A stretch of 64,000 bases of DNA from contig NZ_FRCC01000007.1 of assembly GCF_900142775.1 (NCBI RefSeq), positions 186,001 to 250,000 of the forward strand. The letters are read 5' to 3'. Each line of letters starts with the position of its first letter. Position 1 is the stretch's first letter. Shown piece by piece: positions 1-6,669 of this stretch. Position numbers and translations under genes: made by a program. The stretch is from Flavobacterium flevense (GTDB taxonomy: Bacteria > Bacteroidota > Bacteroidia > Flavobacteriales > Flavobacteriaceae). Below the pieces are notes generated by a model. The model did not search any database. It was not told where the DNA came from and saw only the letters and a program-made list of their open reading frames with translations.

Positions 1-1
1 T

Positions 2-811
2 TTCTCTGAAGATGTCGATTTAGCCATAGACAGACAATTTCTGGGATTTGAAGGGGAACTTACTAAAAAACAAATAACCGCTTTAAGAAAGGCTGCAAAC
101 AGCTACATATCGGAGACATTTTTTATAGAGTTACAGAATGCATTTACCGAAAAAGGATTTCAAAATTTAAAATGGGAGATCATTAAAACAACTGAATCTG
201 ATCAAGATCCAGTGATTATCAATCTATATTATCCAAATAGTATTGATACTCCGGGTTATATTAAACCAAGAGTTCAAATAGAAATAGGATGTCGTTCATT
301 AAGAGAACCATTTAGCACTCAGGAAATAGTTTCACTATTAGACATCGAGTTTCCAAATACTATTTTCTCACAACCAGCAAGTATAATACCTACTGTGAAT
401 CCAGAGCGAACTTTTTTGGAAAAAATATTTTTGCTTCATGAAGAATTTAGCAAGCCAAAAGAAAAAATTAGGGTAGAACGATTGAGCCGTCATTTATACG
501 ATGTGTATCAGCTATCACAGACTAAGTTTGCTGATGCTGCATTACAAAATAAAGAACTCTATGAGACAATTGTAAAGCATCGTTTTAAATTTACTAAAGT
601 TGGTGATATAGACTATAATTTACACCAACCACAAACAATCAATCCTATTCCTTCAACTGACATCATTGAAGCCTGGAAAGCAGATTACAAAACAATGCAA
701 GAGCAAATGATTTATGGAGATTCACCATCATTTGAAACCATTATTTCTAAATTAACAGAACTAAAAACCAAAATAAACAACTTGGATTGGCAAATTGAAA
801 TTAATAAATAA
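2..811 (+). CDS. AbiEii-type nucleotidyltransferase toxin (5' end outside window)
   Basis: The reading frame is open from base 2, so the gene enters from upstream and its true start is not visible. The first residues, FSEDVDLAID, are the catalytic strand of AbiEii/AbiGii-type nucleotidyltransferases (S-E-D-[IV]-D-L), where the two Asp bind metal. Later stretches (E-R-T-F-L-E-K near base 405 and R-L-S-R-H-L-Y-D near 480) also fit the family. Members act as toxins of type IV toxin-antitoxin and abortive-infection systems by transferring nucleotides to RNA. The partner antitoxin (AbiEi) would usually lie just upstream and cannot be seen. A GTG at 212 lies downstream of the catalytic motif and is not a plausible start. 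Confidence 0.85.
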   Translation, partial: FSEDVDLAIDRQFLGFEGELTKKQITALRKAANSYISETFFIELQNAFTEKGFQNLKWEIIKTTESDQDPVIINLYYPNSIDTPGYIKPRVQIEIGCRSLREPFSTQEIVSLLDIEFPNTIFSQPASIIPTVNPERTFLEKIFLLHEEFSKPKEKIRVERLSRHLYDVYQLSQTKFADAALQNKELYETIVKHRFKFTKVGDIDYNLHQPQTINPIPSTDIIEAWKADYKTMQEQMIYGDSPSFETIISKLTELKTKINNLDWQIEINK

Positions 812-906
812 GGAATAGTATGTTATTTTTACTATCCTTATTATTACTTATTTCATGTCGTAAATTTTTGGTATATTTTTGATTAATGATATTAAATAAA
901 AATTTA

Positions 907-1236
907 ATGAAAGTAAATGTTATTATTGAAAGAGGAAAAGATGGTACTTATGGAGCTTATATTAGCTCAGATAACGTACCTTACGGACTTATTGGAGAAG
1001 GTAAAACAGTTGAAGAAGCAAAAGAGGATTTCTATAACTCGTATGAAGAAATGAAAGAACATTATAAAGTTGAGAATAAAAACTTTATAGAATTAGAATT
1101 TATTTTTAAATCATAAATTAAAATGATCAGCGCTTTACAAAAAAATGGATTGACAAATAAAAAATTAGAACTAATGATGCGTAAAATTACTGTTATTAGG
1201 TTTTCTAATTTGAAGAATGGTATCAATTTAAAATAA
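907..1236 (+). pseudogene. HicB-like antitoxin remnant with premature stop
   Basis: The ATG at 907 opens a 69-residue frame whose N-terminal half resembles HicB antitoxins: an amphipathic strand (MKVNVIIERGKDGTYGAYIS), then GEGKTVEEAKEDFYNSYEEM. It stops at TAA 1114-1116. The same frame continues after the stop with a segment (ISALQKNGLTNKKL) that looks like the C-terminal helix-turn-helix of Bacteroidota HicB proteins (compare S-x-L-x-K-x-T-G-I-N-x-K-Q-L), ending at 1236. The linking segment seems shortened. I infer a decayed antitoxin with no HicA toxin visible next to it. The first part alone could still be expressed as a small protein. An ATG at 886 is possible but less likely. Confidence 0.5.
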
Positions 1237-1263
1237 ATTATTGTCAACTAAATTGTCAACTAA

Positions 1264-1302
1264 AAATAAAAAACCTTGTAAATCAATTGTTTACAAGGTT
1301 TT
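1264..1302 (-). terminator. Intrinsic terminator of tmRNA
   Basis: A 12-bp perfect inverted repeat (1271-1282 with 1290-1301, loop TCAATTG) lies directly after the tmRNA 3' end. Read on the minus strand it is followed by a T-rich tract. Confidence 0.85.
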
Positions 1303-1305
1303 AAG

Positions 1306-1700
1306 TGGAGTCGCCGGGAATCGAACCCGGGTCCAAACAAGCAACTAAAGAGCTTTCTACACGCTTATTTCCTGATTGAGTTTTCGATAGTTTGCCAGGC
1401 CAGAAACAGCCACAAACTACTTAGCTTCTTAATTTTCGAAAACCATCCGAAGCTAATGGAAATCTAGGTTTATTTTTACGGTTCCCCTGAACTGAACGCC
1501 ACAAACCAAGGCTTTCAAGGAGAATCCAGCTTCCCTACCTTGTAGGGACGTGGCGCAATCGTACTATAATTCGGATTATGCAGCTAAAGCGTAGTTATTT
1601 TCGCCGTGTAAAAGTTTAAGATCTTATATTTACGAGCAAGGTCTCAATGCTCGACGTGCTTACTGTTCAATTCGACTTGCTGTCAAAACCAGTCGACCCC
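1306..1700 (-). ncRNA. ssrA: Transfer-messenger RNA (tmRNA)
   Basis: On the minus strand the gene begins GGGGUCG and ends CGACUCC plus discriminator A. These ends pair as a seven-base-pair tRNA-like acceptor stem with one G-U pair. The 3' part contains a T-arm with GGUUCGAAUCC. The internal reading frame gives the tag GENNYALAA followed by UAA, in the region of bases 1565-1600, a normal Bacteroidota-type tag ending in ALAA for degradation by ClpXP. The molecule rescues stalled ribosomes together with SmpB, whose gene is at 48980-49435. CCA is not encoded (CUU follows the discriminator). Ends are set from the acceptor pairing and may be off by one or two bases. Confidence 0.97.
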
Positions 1701-1796
1701 AGTTTATTTTGAACTCAAACGATAAAATTTGAGTGCGCGAATATACAATTTTATAATTTACTATTGTTATTCATCAGGCTATTGTTAGTACAAAAA

Positions 1797-3005
1797 TTAT
1801 TCCTCTTTTTCGTCTCTGTCTAATTTAAATGGATAATCGCCAAATAACGGAGCTAATTTTCTAACCTGATAGGTCTTTGTGGTAAACTTATTCGATAGTG
1901 CAATAATGGTTACATGTTCTTTTAATAAAGTGATATAGGAAGAAGTATTCCCATGCCACCATCCGTTATGAAAATAGAAATTTTGTCCCGTGTACCAGTT
2001 AATCATTCGAATACCAAGACCATAATTTTTTTCGCCCTTATGCTCATTGCTAAAAGGGGTATAAACCAGTTTTAGTAATTTCGGGCTTAAAAAACCAGGT
2101 GAATTTCGGGCTAAATCAAATTTTAATAAATCTCTTGGTGTCGAATAAATATTTTTATCACCATAAACAGCATCAAGATAATCTTTTCCTATTTCTACTT
2201 TATTGCCTTTATAAGAAGGAACTATGGAGTCCTTATCCCTGTCATAATTAAAAACAAAGGTGTGATTCATTCCCAGTGGTTTAAAAATCATACGATTCAT
2301 TGCTTTTTCATAGCTCAATCCTGTCGCTTTTTCTATAATAAGTGCCAAAACGGCATAATTGGTATTACAATAGGCGAAACGCGTACCTGTTCTGGATTCA
2401 AGACCAATATTTTTAGTAGCCATTAAATGAACAATATCTTTGTTAGTCAAAATATTATGTCTGTCCCAAACTCCGTCTTTTTTATCTGTAAAATAGGCAT
2501 AATTACGCATGCCGCTACGATGATTTAAAAGCATTTTTACCGTTACTTCAGGGAAAGGGAAATTACGTAAAATGGTATTTACTTTTTGATCTAAACCAAT
2601 TTTCTTAGCGTCTATTAACTTTAAAATTGCCGATGCGGTTAAAATTTTACTTACTGAGGCTAAATGAAGTGGAGTGGTAGCAGTTATAGGTCTTTCGTCC
2701 CTAAAATTGGCCATTCCTTCGTATTTTTCGAAAATAATTTGTCCATTTTGAGCCACAAGAAAACTACCGTTCATACTATTGTTACGCCAGTTTTTATTGT
2801 AAAAATGTTGTATAGCATTCTTTTTAGCATTGATATAGGAAGAAGTTAATTTAGGGAGTTTTCTCGTAGGAGGCTCCATGTGAGGCATGGTGTCTTTTGG
2901 CTTTTCATCTGAAAGTGTTGCTTTTTTATTCTTTTGGTTACAAGCACTCAAAACTAAAATAAGCAGGAGTAATTGTATTATATTTGTCTTTTTTATAAAA
3001 TTCAT
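1797..3005 (-). CDS. Serine hydrolase lipoprotein, class C beta-lactamase fold
   Basis: The 402-residue product starts with a lipoprotein signal peptide with lipobox LSAC at residues 19-22, so it should be membrane anchored. The three active-site elements of the class C beta-lactamase/DD-peptidase family are visible: S-V-S-K at 117-120 (nucleophile Ser117, Lys120), Y-C-N at 212-214, and H-N-G at 346-348 in the position of the usual K-T-G box. The H-x-G variant is common in esterase-like members, so peptidase or esterase activity is more likely than antibiotic resistance. The substrate is not known. The gene stands alone, reading toward tmRNA. Confidence 0.88.
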   Translation of the reverse strand: MNFIKKTNIIQLLLLILVLSACNQKNKKATLSDEKPKDTMPHMEPPTRKLPKLTSSYINAKKNAIQHFYNKNWRNNSMNGSFLVAQNGQIIFEKYEGMANFRDERPITATTPLHLASVSKILTASAILKLIDAKKIGLDQKVNTILRNFPFPEVTVKMLLNHRSGMRNYAYFTDKKDGVWDRHNILTNKDIVHLMATKNIGLESRTGTRFAYCNTNYAVLALIIEKATGLSYEKAMNRMIFKPLGMNHTFVFNYDRDKDSIVPSYKGNKVEIGKDYLDAVYGDKNIYSTPRDLLKFDLARNSPGFLSPKLLKLVYTPFSNEHKGEKNYGLGIRMINWYTGQNFYFHNGWWHGNTSSYITLLKEHVTIIALSNKFTTKTYQVRKLAPLFGDYPFKLDRDEKEE

Positions 3006-3208
3006 TTCTAGGGGGACTATATTGGCAAATATATAGAATCAAATGTTTTTGCCAGTCGTTTTTTGTAATGTTAACAGAATTTTTTGAAAGTTTTTAATCG
3101 ATTTTATTCTATGTTTTTGGCTTTCAGCTTTTAATGTATTTGTAGAACAAAATCGACTTTTTATAATAGAACTATCTCGGTGGTTTGAAACTAATGAAAT
3201 AATAAAAT

Positions 3209-4414
3209 ATGAAATTTGGAATTATACAAGAAAGAAAATATCCGGTTGACAGACGGGTAGTATTTTCTCCTGATGAATTAGTAAAACTGAAAGCACTGTA
3301 CCCGCAAATAAGCATTAAAGTGGAAAGTTCGCCAGTAAGGATATTTAGTGACTCAGAATATCAAAATGCAGGAATTGAGGTGGTGACTGATGTGACTGAT
3401 TGTGATGTGCTGTTAGGAGTAAAAGAGGTTCCCGTGGAGAGTTTAATTCCTGATAAATCTTATTTCTTTTTTTCGCATACTATTAAAAAACAAGTTTATA
3501 ACAGAGGCTTATTACAAGCATTATTGGAAAAAAACATTGATTTTTATGACTATGAAACACTTGTAGATGCTACTAATAACCGCCTGATTGGTTTTGGTCG
3601 TTATGCAGGAATGGTTGGTGCTTACAACAGTATTCGTGCATTTGGAATCAAATTTGAATTGTTTAAATTACCTAAAGTTGAAACGCTTTCGGGAAAAGAA
3701 GAATTAATTCGTCATTTAAAAAGAATTGTTTTACCACCGATAAAATTTGTGGTTACCGGAAGGGGAAAAGTAGGTGGCGGAGTTCAGGAAATGCTCGATG
3801 CCATAAAAGTAAAATCGGTTACGGTGGATAATTATTTAACTAAGAATTATACACAGCCTGTTTATGTTCAAATTGATGCTTTAGATTATAATAAAAGAAA
3901 AGACGGAGCTGTTTTAGAAATCGCCGATTTTTTTCAAAATCCGCAGGATTACGAAAGTAATTTTGAACGTTTTACAAAGGTTTCGGATATTGTGATTACA
4001 GGACATTTTTATGCGAATGAAGCGCCAAAGATTCTGACACAGCAAATGTTGCAATCCAAAGACTGTAAAATAAAAGTAGTTGCGGATATTTCCTGTGATT
4101 TAAACGGACCAATAGCCAGTACATTGCGTTCTTCTACTATTGAAGAACCTTTTTATGGATATTTACCCTTAGAAAATAAGGAAGTTGATTTGTTTCATCC
4201 TGCTGCAATTGTGGTTATGGCAGTGGATAATTTGCCTTGTGCTTTGCCTAAAGATTCCAGCGAAGGTTTTGGTGAAATGTTTCTGGAAAAAGTAATGCCT
4301 GCTTTTTTTAATGGCGACAAAGACGGAATTTTAGCTCGCGCAAAAATAACTGAAAACGGAAAGTTGACCCAGAGGTTTTCTTATTTGGAGGACTTTGTAG
4401 AGGTTAGAGGTTAG
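3209..4414 (+). CDS. Alanine dehydrogenase/saccharopine dehydrogenase-like NAD(P) oxidoreductase
   Basis: The product has 401 residues. The start, MKFGIIQERKYPVDRRVVFSP, is the substrate-side domain of the alanine dehydrogenase/PNT family, which includes lysine-forming saccharopine dehydrogenases. A nucleotide-binding fold follows (around residues 178-190, V-V-T-G-R-G-K-V-G-G-G, a variant G-x-G-x-x-G). The region D-I-S-C-D-L-N-G-P also fits. The family reversibly couples NAD(P) to an amino- or imino-acid conversion; the actual substrate cannot be told here. The last five codons and stop are formed by a tandem AGAGGTT repeat, so the C-terminus (VEVRG) may be recently altered. It converges on fumC. 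Confidence 0.75.
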   Translation: MKFGIIQERKYPVDRRVVFSPDELVKLKALYPQISIKVESSPVRIFSDSEYQNAGIEVVTDVTDCDVLLGVKEVPVESLIPDKSYFFFSHTIKKQVYNRGLLQALLEKNIDFYDYETLVDATNNRLIGFGRYAGMVGAYNSIRAFGIKFELFKLPKVETLSGKEELIRHLKRIVLPPIKFVVTGRGKVGGGVQEMLDAIKVKSVTVDNYLTKNYTQPVYVQIDALDYNKRKDGAVLEIADFFQNPQDYESNFERFTKVSDIVITGHFYANEAPKILTQQMLQSKDCKIKVVADISCDLNGPIASTLRSSTIEEPFYGYLPLENKEVDLFHPAAIVVMAVDNLPCALPKDSSEGFGEMFLEKVMPAFFNGDKDGILARAKITENGKLTQRFSYLEDFVEVRG

Positions 4415-4541
4415 AGGTTAGAGGTTAGAGGTTAGAGGTTAGAGGTTAGAGGTTAGAAGTTGGAAGTAAAGGAAGTCCATGTTTGCATAAAAAAAGTTAG
4501 ACAGCAAGTTTCGTCACTTCCAACTTCTAACTTCTAACTTC
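4399..4541. repeat. Tandem AGAGGTT heptamer with 15-bp inverted repeat
   Basis: Eight perfect AGAGGTT units run from 4399 to 4454, then a variant AGAAGTT unit. The array starts inside the preceding gene and supplies its stop codon. A 15-bp perfect inverted repeat (4453-4467 with 4516-4530) follows and could form a hairpin in transcripts of either convergent gene. The same purine/pyrimidine style recurs between menB and menA. Confidence 0.9.
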
Positions 4542-4546
4542 CCAAT

Positions 4547-5932
4547 TTAAATCATCTCTTCCGGTTTTACCCAGTTATCAAAATCCTCAGCAGTTACATA
4601 ACCCAAACTAACAGCTTCTTCTTTAAGAGTTGTTCCGTTTTTATGTGCGGTTTGCGCAATTTCGGCGGCTTTGTAATAACCTATTTTAGTATTTAAAGCG
4701 GTAACCAACATCAGAGAATTATCGACCAATTCTTTAATGCGTTTGTAATTAGGTTCGATTCCCTGAGCACAATGTTCGTCAAAAGAAACACAGGCATCTC
4801 CTAATAATCGTGCCGATTGCAGGAAGTTGGCAGCCATCATGGGTTTGAAAACATTCAGTTCATAATGTCCCTGCATGCCGCCTACGCTAATGGCAACGTC
4901 ATTTCCCAACACCTGAGCACAAACCATTGTCAGGGCTTCGCATTGGGTTGGGTTTACTTTTCCGGGCATAATCGAAGAACCCGGTTCATTTTCGGGAATC
5001 AGGATTTCTCCAATTCCAGAGCGTGGTCCCGAAGCCAGCATTCGAATATCATTCGCAATTTTATTTAAAGAAACCGCCAGTTGTTTCAACGCACCATGCG
5101 ATTCTACAATAGCGTCATGAGCTGCTAAGGCTTCAAATTTATTTTCGGCAGTTATAAATGGTAATCCTGTAAATTTGGCAATATATTCAGCCACTTTTAC
5201 ATCATAACCCTTGGGCGTGTTTAATCCTGTACCTACAGCTGTACCGCCTAAAGCGATTTCGGATAAATGTGCTAAAGTGTTTTTGAGAGCTTTTAATCCA
5301 TGGTTTAATTGTGCTGCATAACCGGAAAGCTCCTGTCCTAATGTTAGCGGAGTAGCATCCATTAAGTGGGTGCGGCCTATTTTTACGACGTTGTGGAATT
5401 CTTTTGCTTTAATATCTAATGTGTCTCGCAATTTTTCCACTCCCGGAATGGTGATATCAATGATGGATTTGTAAGCAGCAATGTGCATGGCAGTAGGGAA
5501 GGTGTCATTAGAAGATTGTGATTTATTGACATCGTCATTGGCTTTAACTAATGGTTCTCCTTCGCCAATTTCAAATCCTTTTAGTACTTGTGCTCTGTTA
5601 GCAATCACTTCATTTACGTTCATGTTGCTTTGTGTTCCGGAACCGGTTTGCCAAATAACCAACGGAAACTGATCGTCTAATTTTCCTTCCAAAATTTCAT
5701 CGCATACTGTGGCAATGGCATCTCTTTTTTCGGTGTTCAAAACGCCTAAATCACAATTAGTGTAAGCAGCGGCTTTTTTTAAATATGCGAAACCCATTAT
5801 GATTGCTGTAGGCATCGAAGCCGAAGCGCCTATTTTAAAATTATTTCGGGACCGTTCTGTTTGTGCTCCCCAGTATTTATCGGCTGGGACTTGTACTTCG
5901 CCCAGTGTATCTTTTTCAATTCGGAATTTCAT
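4547..5932 (-). CDS. fumC: Fumarate hydratase class II
   Basis: FumC converts fumarate and water to L-malate in the citric acid cycle and, unlike class I enzymes, needs no iron-sulfur cluster. The 461-residue length is normal. The superfamily signature [10 protein letters not shown] is at residues 318-327, T-H at 188-189 gives the conserved histidine region, and G-S-G-T-Q-S-N-M-N at about 97-105 matches the substrate-binding segment. The start is the only reasonable ATG. It is monocistronic, followed by the repeat-rich gap with the convergent dehydrogenase-like gene. Confidence 0.97.
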   Translation of the reverse strand: MKFRIEKDTLGEVQVPADKYWGAQTERSRNNFKIGASASMPTAIIMGFAYLKKAAAYTNCDLGVLNTEKRDAIATVCDEILEGKLDDQFPLVIWQTGSGTQSNMNVNEVIANRAQVLKGFEIGEGEPLVKANDDVNKSQSSNDTFPTAMHIAAYKSIIDITIPGVEKLRDTLDIKAKEFHNVVKIGRTHLMDATPLTLGQELSGYAAQLNHGLKALKNTLAHLSEIALGGTAVGTGLNTPKGYDVKVAEYIAKFTGLPFITAENKFEALAAHDAIVESHGALKQLAVSLNKIANDIRMLASGPRSGIGEILIPENEPGSSIMPGKVNPTQCEALTMVCAQVLGNDVAISVGGMQGHYELNVFKPMMAANFLQSARLLGDACVSFDEHCAQGIEPNYKRIKELVDNSLMLVTALNTKIGYYKAAEIAQTAHKNGTTLKEEAVSLGYVTAEDFDNWVKPEEMI

Positions 5933-6012
5933 AGTTGTCTATAATTTAATTGTTTTTTAGAAAATAAGTTCATGATGAAAACGACTCAGGGCAAACGCAC
6001 GAGTTATTTTCG

Positions 6013-6135
6013 CCACGAATTACACGAAATAACACAAATAGGAATGATTTTAAAATAAACTACTCCAATTTGTATCTGCCTTTGGGCAGATTCGTGAAAT
6101 ATTACAATGTCTGAATTTGTGTCATTTGTGTCTGT
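6013..6135. repeat. Dispersed dyad repeat (CCACGAATTACAC type), copy 1
   Basis: The left arm carries GCCACGAATTACACGAA and the right arm AATTTGTGTCATTTGTGT, roughly complementary, around a non-conserved middle. Related dyads are at 13924-14056, 14859-14980 and 23407-23475, always between genes. Confidence 0.6.
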
Positions 6136-6180
6136 TTTTATTTCCGGATTAGTCTGTTTGTCCTCAAAAAACAACTGCCC

Positions 6181-6258
6181 TAGCCCTGATGGAAACGGCA
6201 TCCTTTTATGTCTTTCTTTAAGACATAAAAGATAGAGTGGACAGCAGGAAATAGCTCC
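6181..6258 (+). repeat. Structured intergenic element, copy 1
   Basis: Conserved flanks TAGCCCTGATGG...CGGCATCC on the left and GAT...GGACAGCAGGAAATAGCTCC on the right enclose an 11-bp perfect hairpin (6204-6214 with 6220-6230, loop TCTTT). The flanks match copies at 58519-58601 and 29764-29841 (reverse strand), while the hairpin sequence differs completely among copies. It lies between the divergent fumC and the small membrane protein gene. Confidence 0.85.
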
Positions 6259-6325
6259 CGGAAATCAAAATGAAGCTTAAATGTACGGATAAATGTATTT
6301 TTATGAAAATTGAGTGTTGTTTTTA

Positions 6326-6356
6326 TTGCTAAGAAAAAAATTAACTGTTACATTTG
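6326..6356 (+). promoter_or_regulatory. Bacteroidota-type promoter of small membrane protein gene
   Basis: TTG at 6326-6328, a 20-base spacer, and TACATTTG at 6349-6356 fit the TTTG/TTG-N17-23-TAnnTTTG consensus. Transcription would start near 6362, which supports the ATG at 6383 over any upstream start. Confidence 0.65.
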
Positions 6357-6382
6357 TGCCTACATTCAAAATTCCGGAAAAC

Positions 6383-6547
6383 ATGTTTGAATTTTCACAG
6401 TATTTAGGCTTTTTACTTTTCTTAACCATCCTTACAATGGGATTCTGGTTAATGTTTTTTCTAGTTAGTTTCGTATCCTATTGGGTAGGAGGTGCTACTT
6501 GGGAAAGATTCAAAGAAAAGAGAGCAAAAAAACAGCAATCACTATAA
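6383..6547 (+). CDS. Small single-pass membrane protein
   Basis: The 54-residue product begins MFEFSQYLGF and has one or two closely spaced hydrophobic segments (about residues 8-35: GFLLFLTILTMGFWLMFFLVS) followed by a basic tail (WERFKEKRAKKQQ), suggesting an inner-membrane protein with a cytoplasmic C-terminus. I do not recognise the family. The start at 6383 is chosen because the promoter at 6326-6356 would exclude an upstream in-frame start at 6314. A terminator follows closely, so this looks like a single-gene unit. Confidence 0.65.
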   Translation: MFEFSQYLGFLLFLTILTMGFWLMFFLVSFVSYWVGGATWERFKEKRAKKQQSL

Positions 6548-6562
6548 TTATTGATTGTTCAA

Positions 6563-6598
6563 TAAAAAAGGATTCGTGAAAGCGAATCCTTTTTTTTA
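6563..6598 (+). terminator. Intrinsic terminator after small membrane protein gene
   Basis: A 12-bp perfect inverted repeat (AAAAAGGATTCG at 6565-6576 with 6583-6594) is followed by a T run. Confidence 0.85.
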
Positions 6599-6627
6599 TG
6601 CTATGAATTTAATTTTATTTCTGAAAT

Positions 6628-6656
6628 AAAAAAACCGCCTCAGTTTGAGACGGCTT
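6628..6656 (-). terminator. Terminator of the TonB-type receptor gene
   Basis: On the minus strand CCGTCTC-AAACT-GAGGCGG forms a hairpin with one wobble pair, followed by seven T. It sits just after the receptor stop codon. Confidence 0.75.
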
Positions 6657-6669
6657 CCTTTTAGTTGTA

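Noticed and set aside
1062..1247. Minus-strand frame over the HicB region
   Set aside because: Low-complexity hydrophobic product antisense to the antitoxin-like frame.
1797..3005. Antibiotic-resistance beta-lactamase
   Set aside because: The family motif set has HNG instead of KTG and the protein is a lipoprotein typical of esterase/peptidase-like members.
6004..6201. Minus-strand frame of 65 codons upstream of fumC
   Set aside because: It lies entirely across the dispersed dyad repeat and the structured element; the peptide is a translation of repeat DNA.
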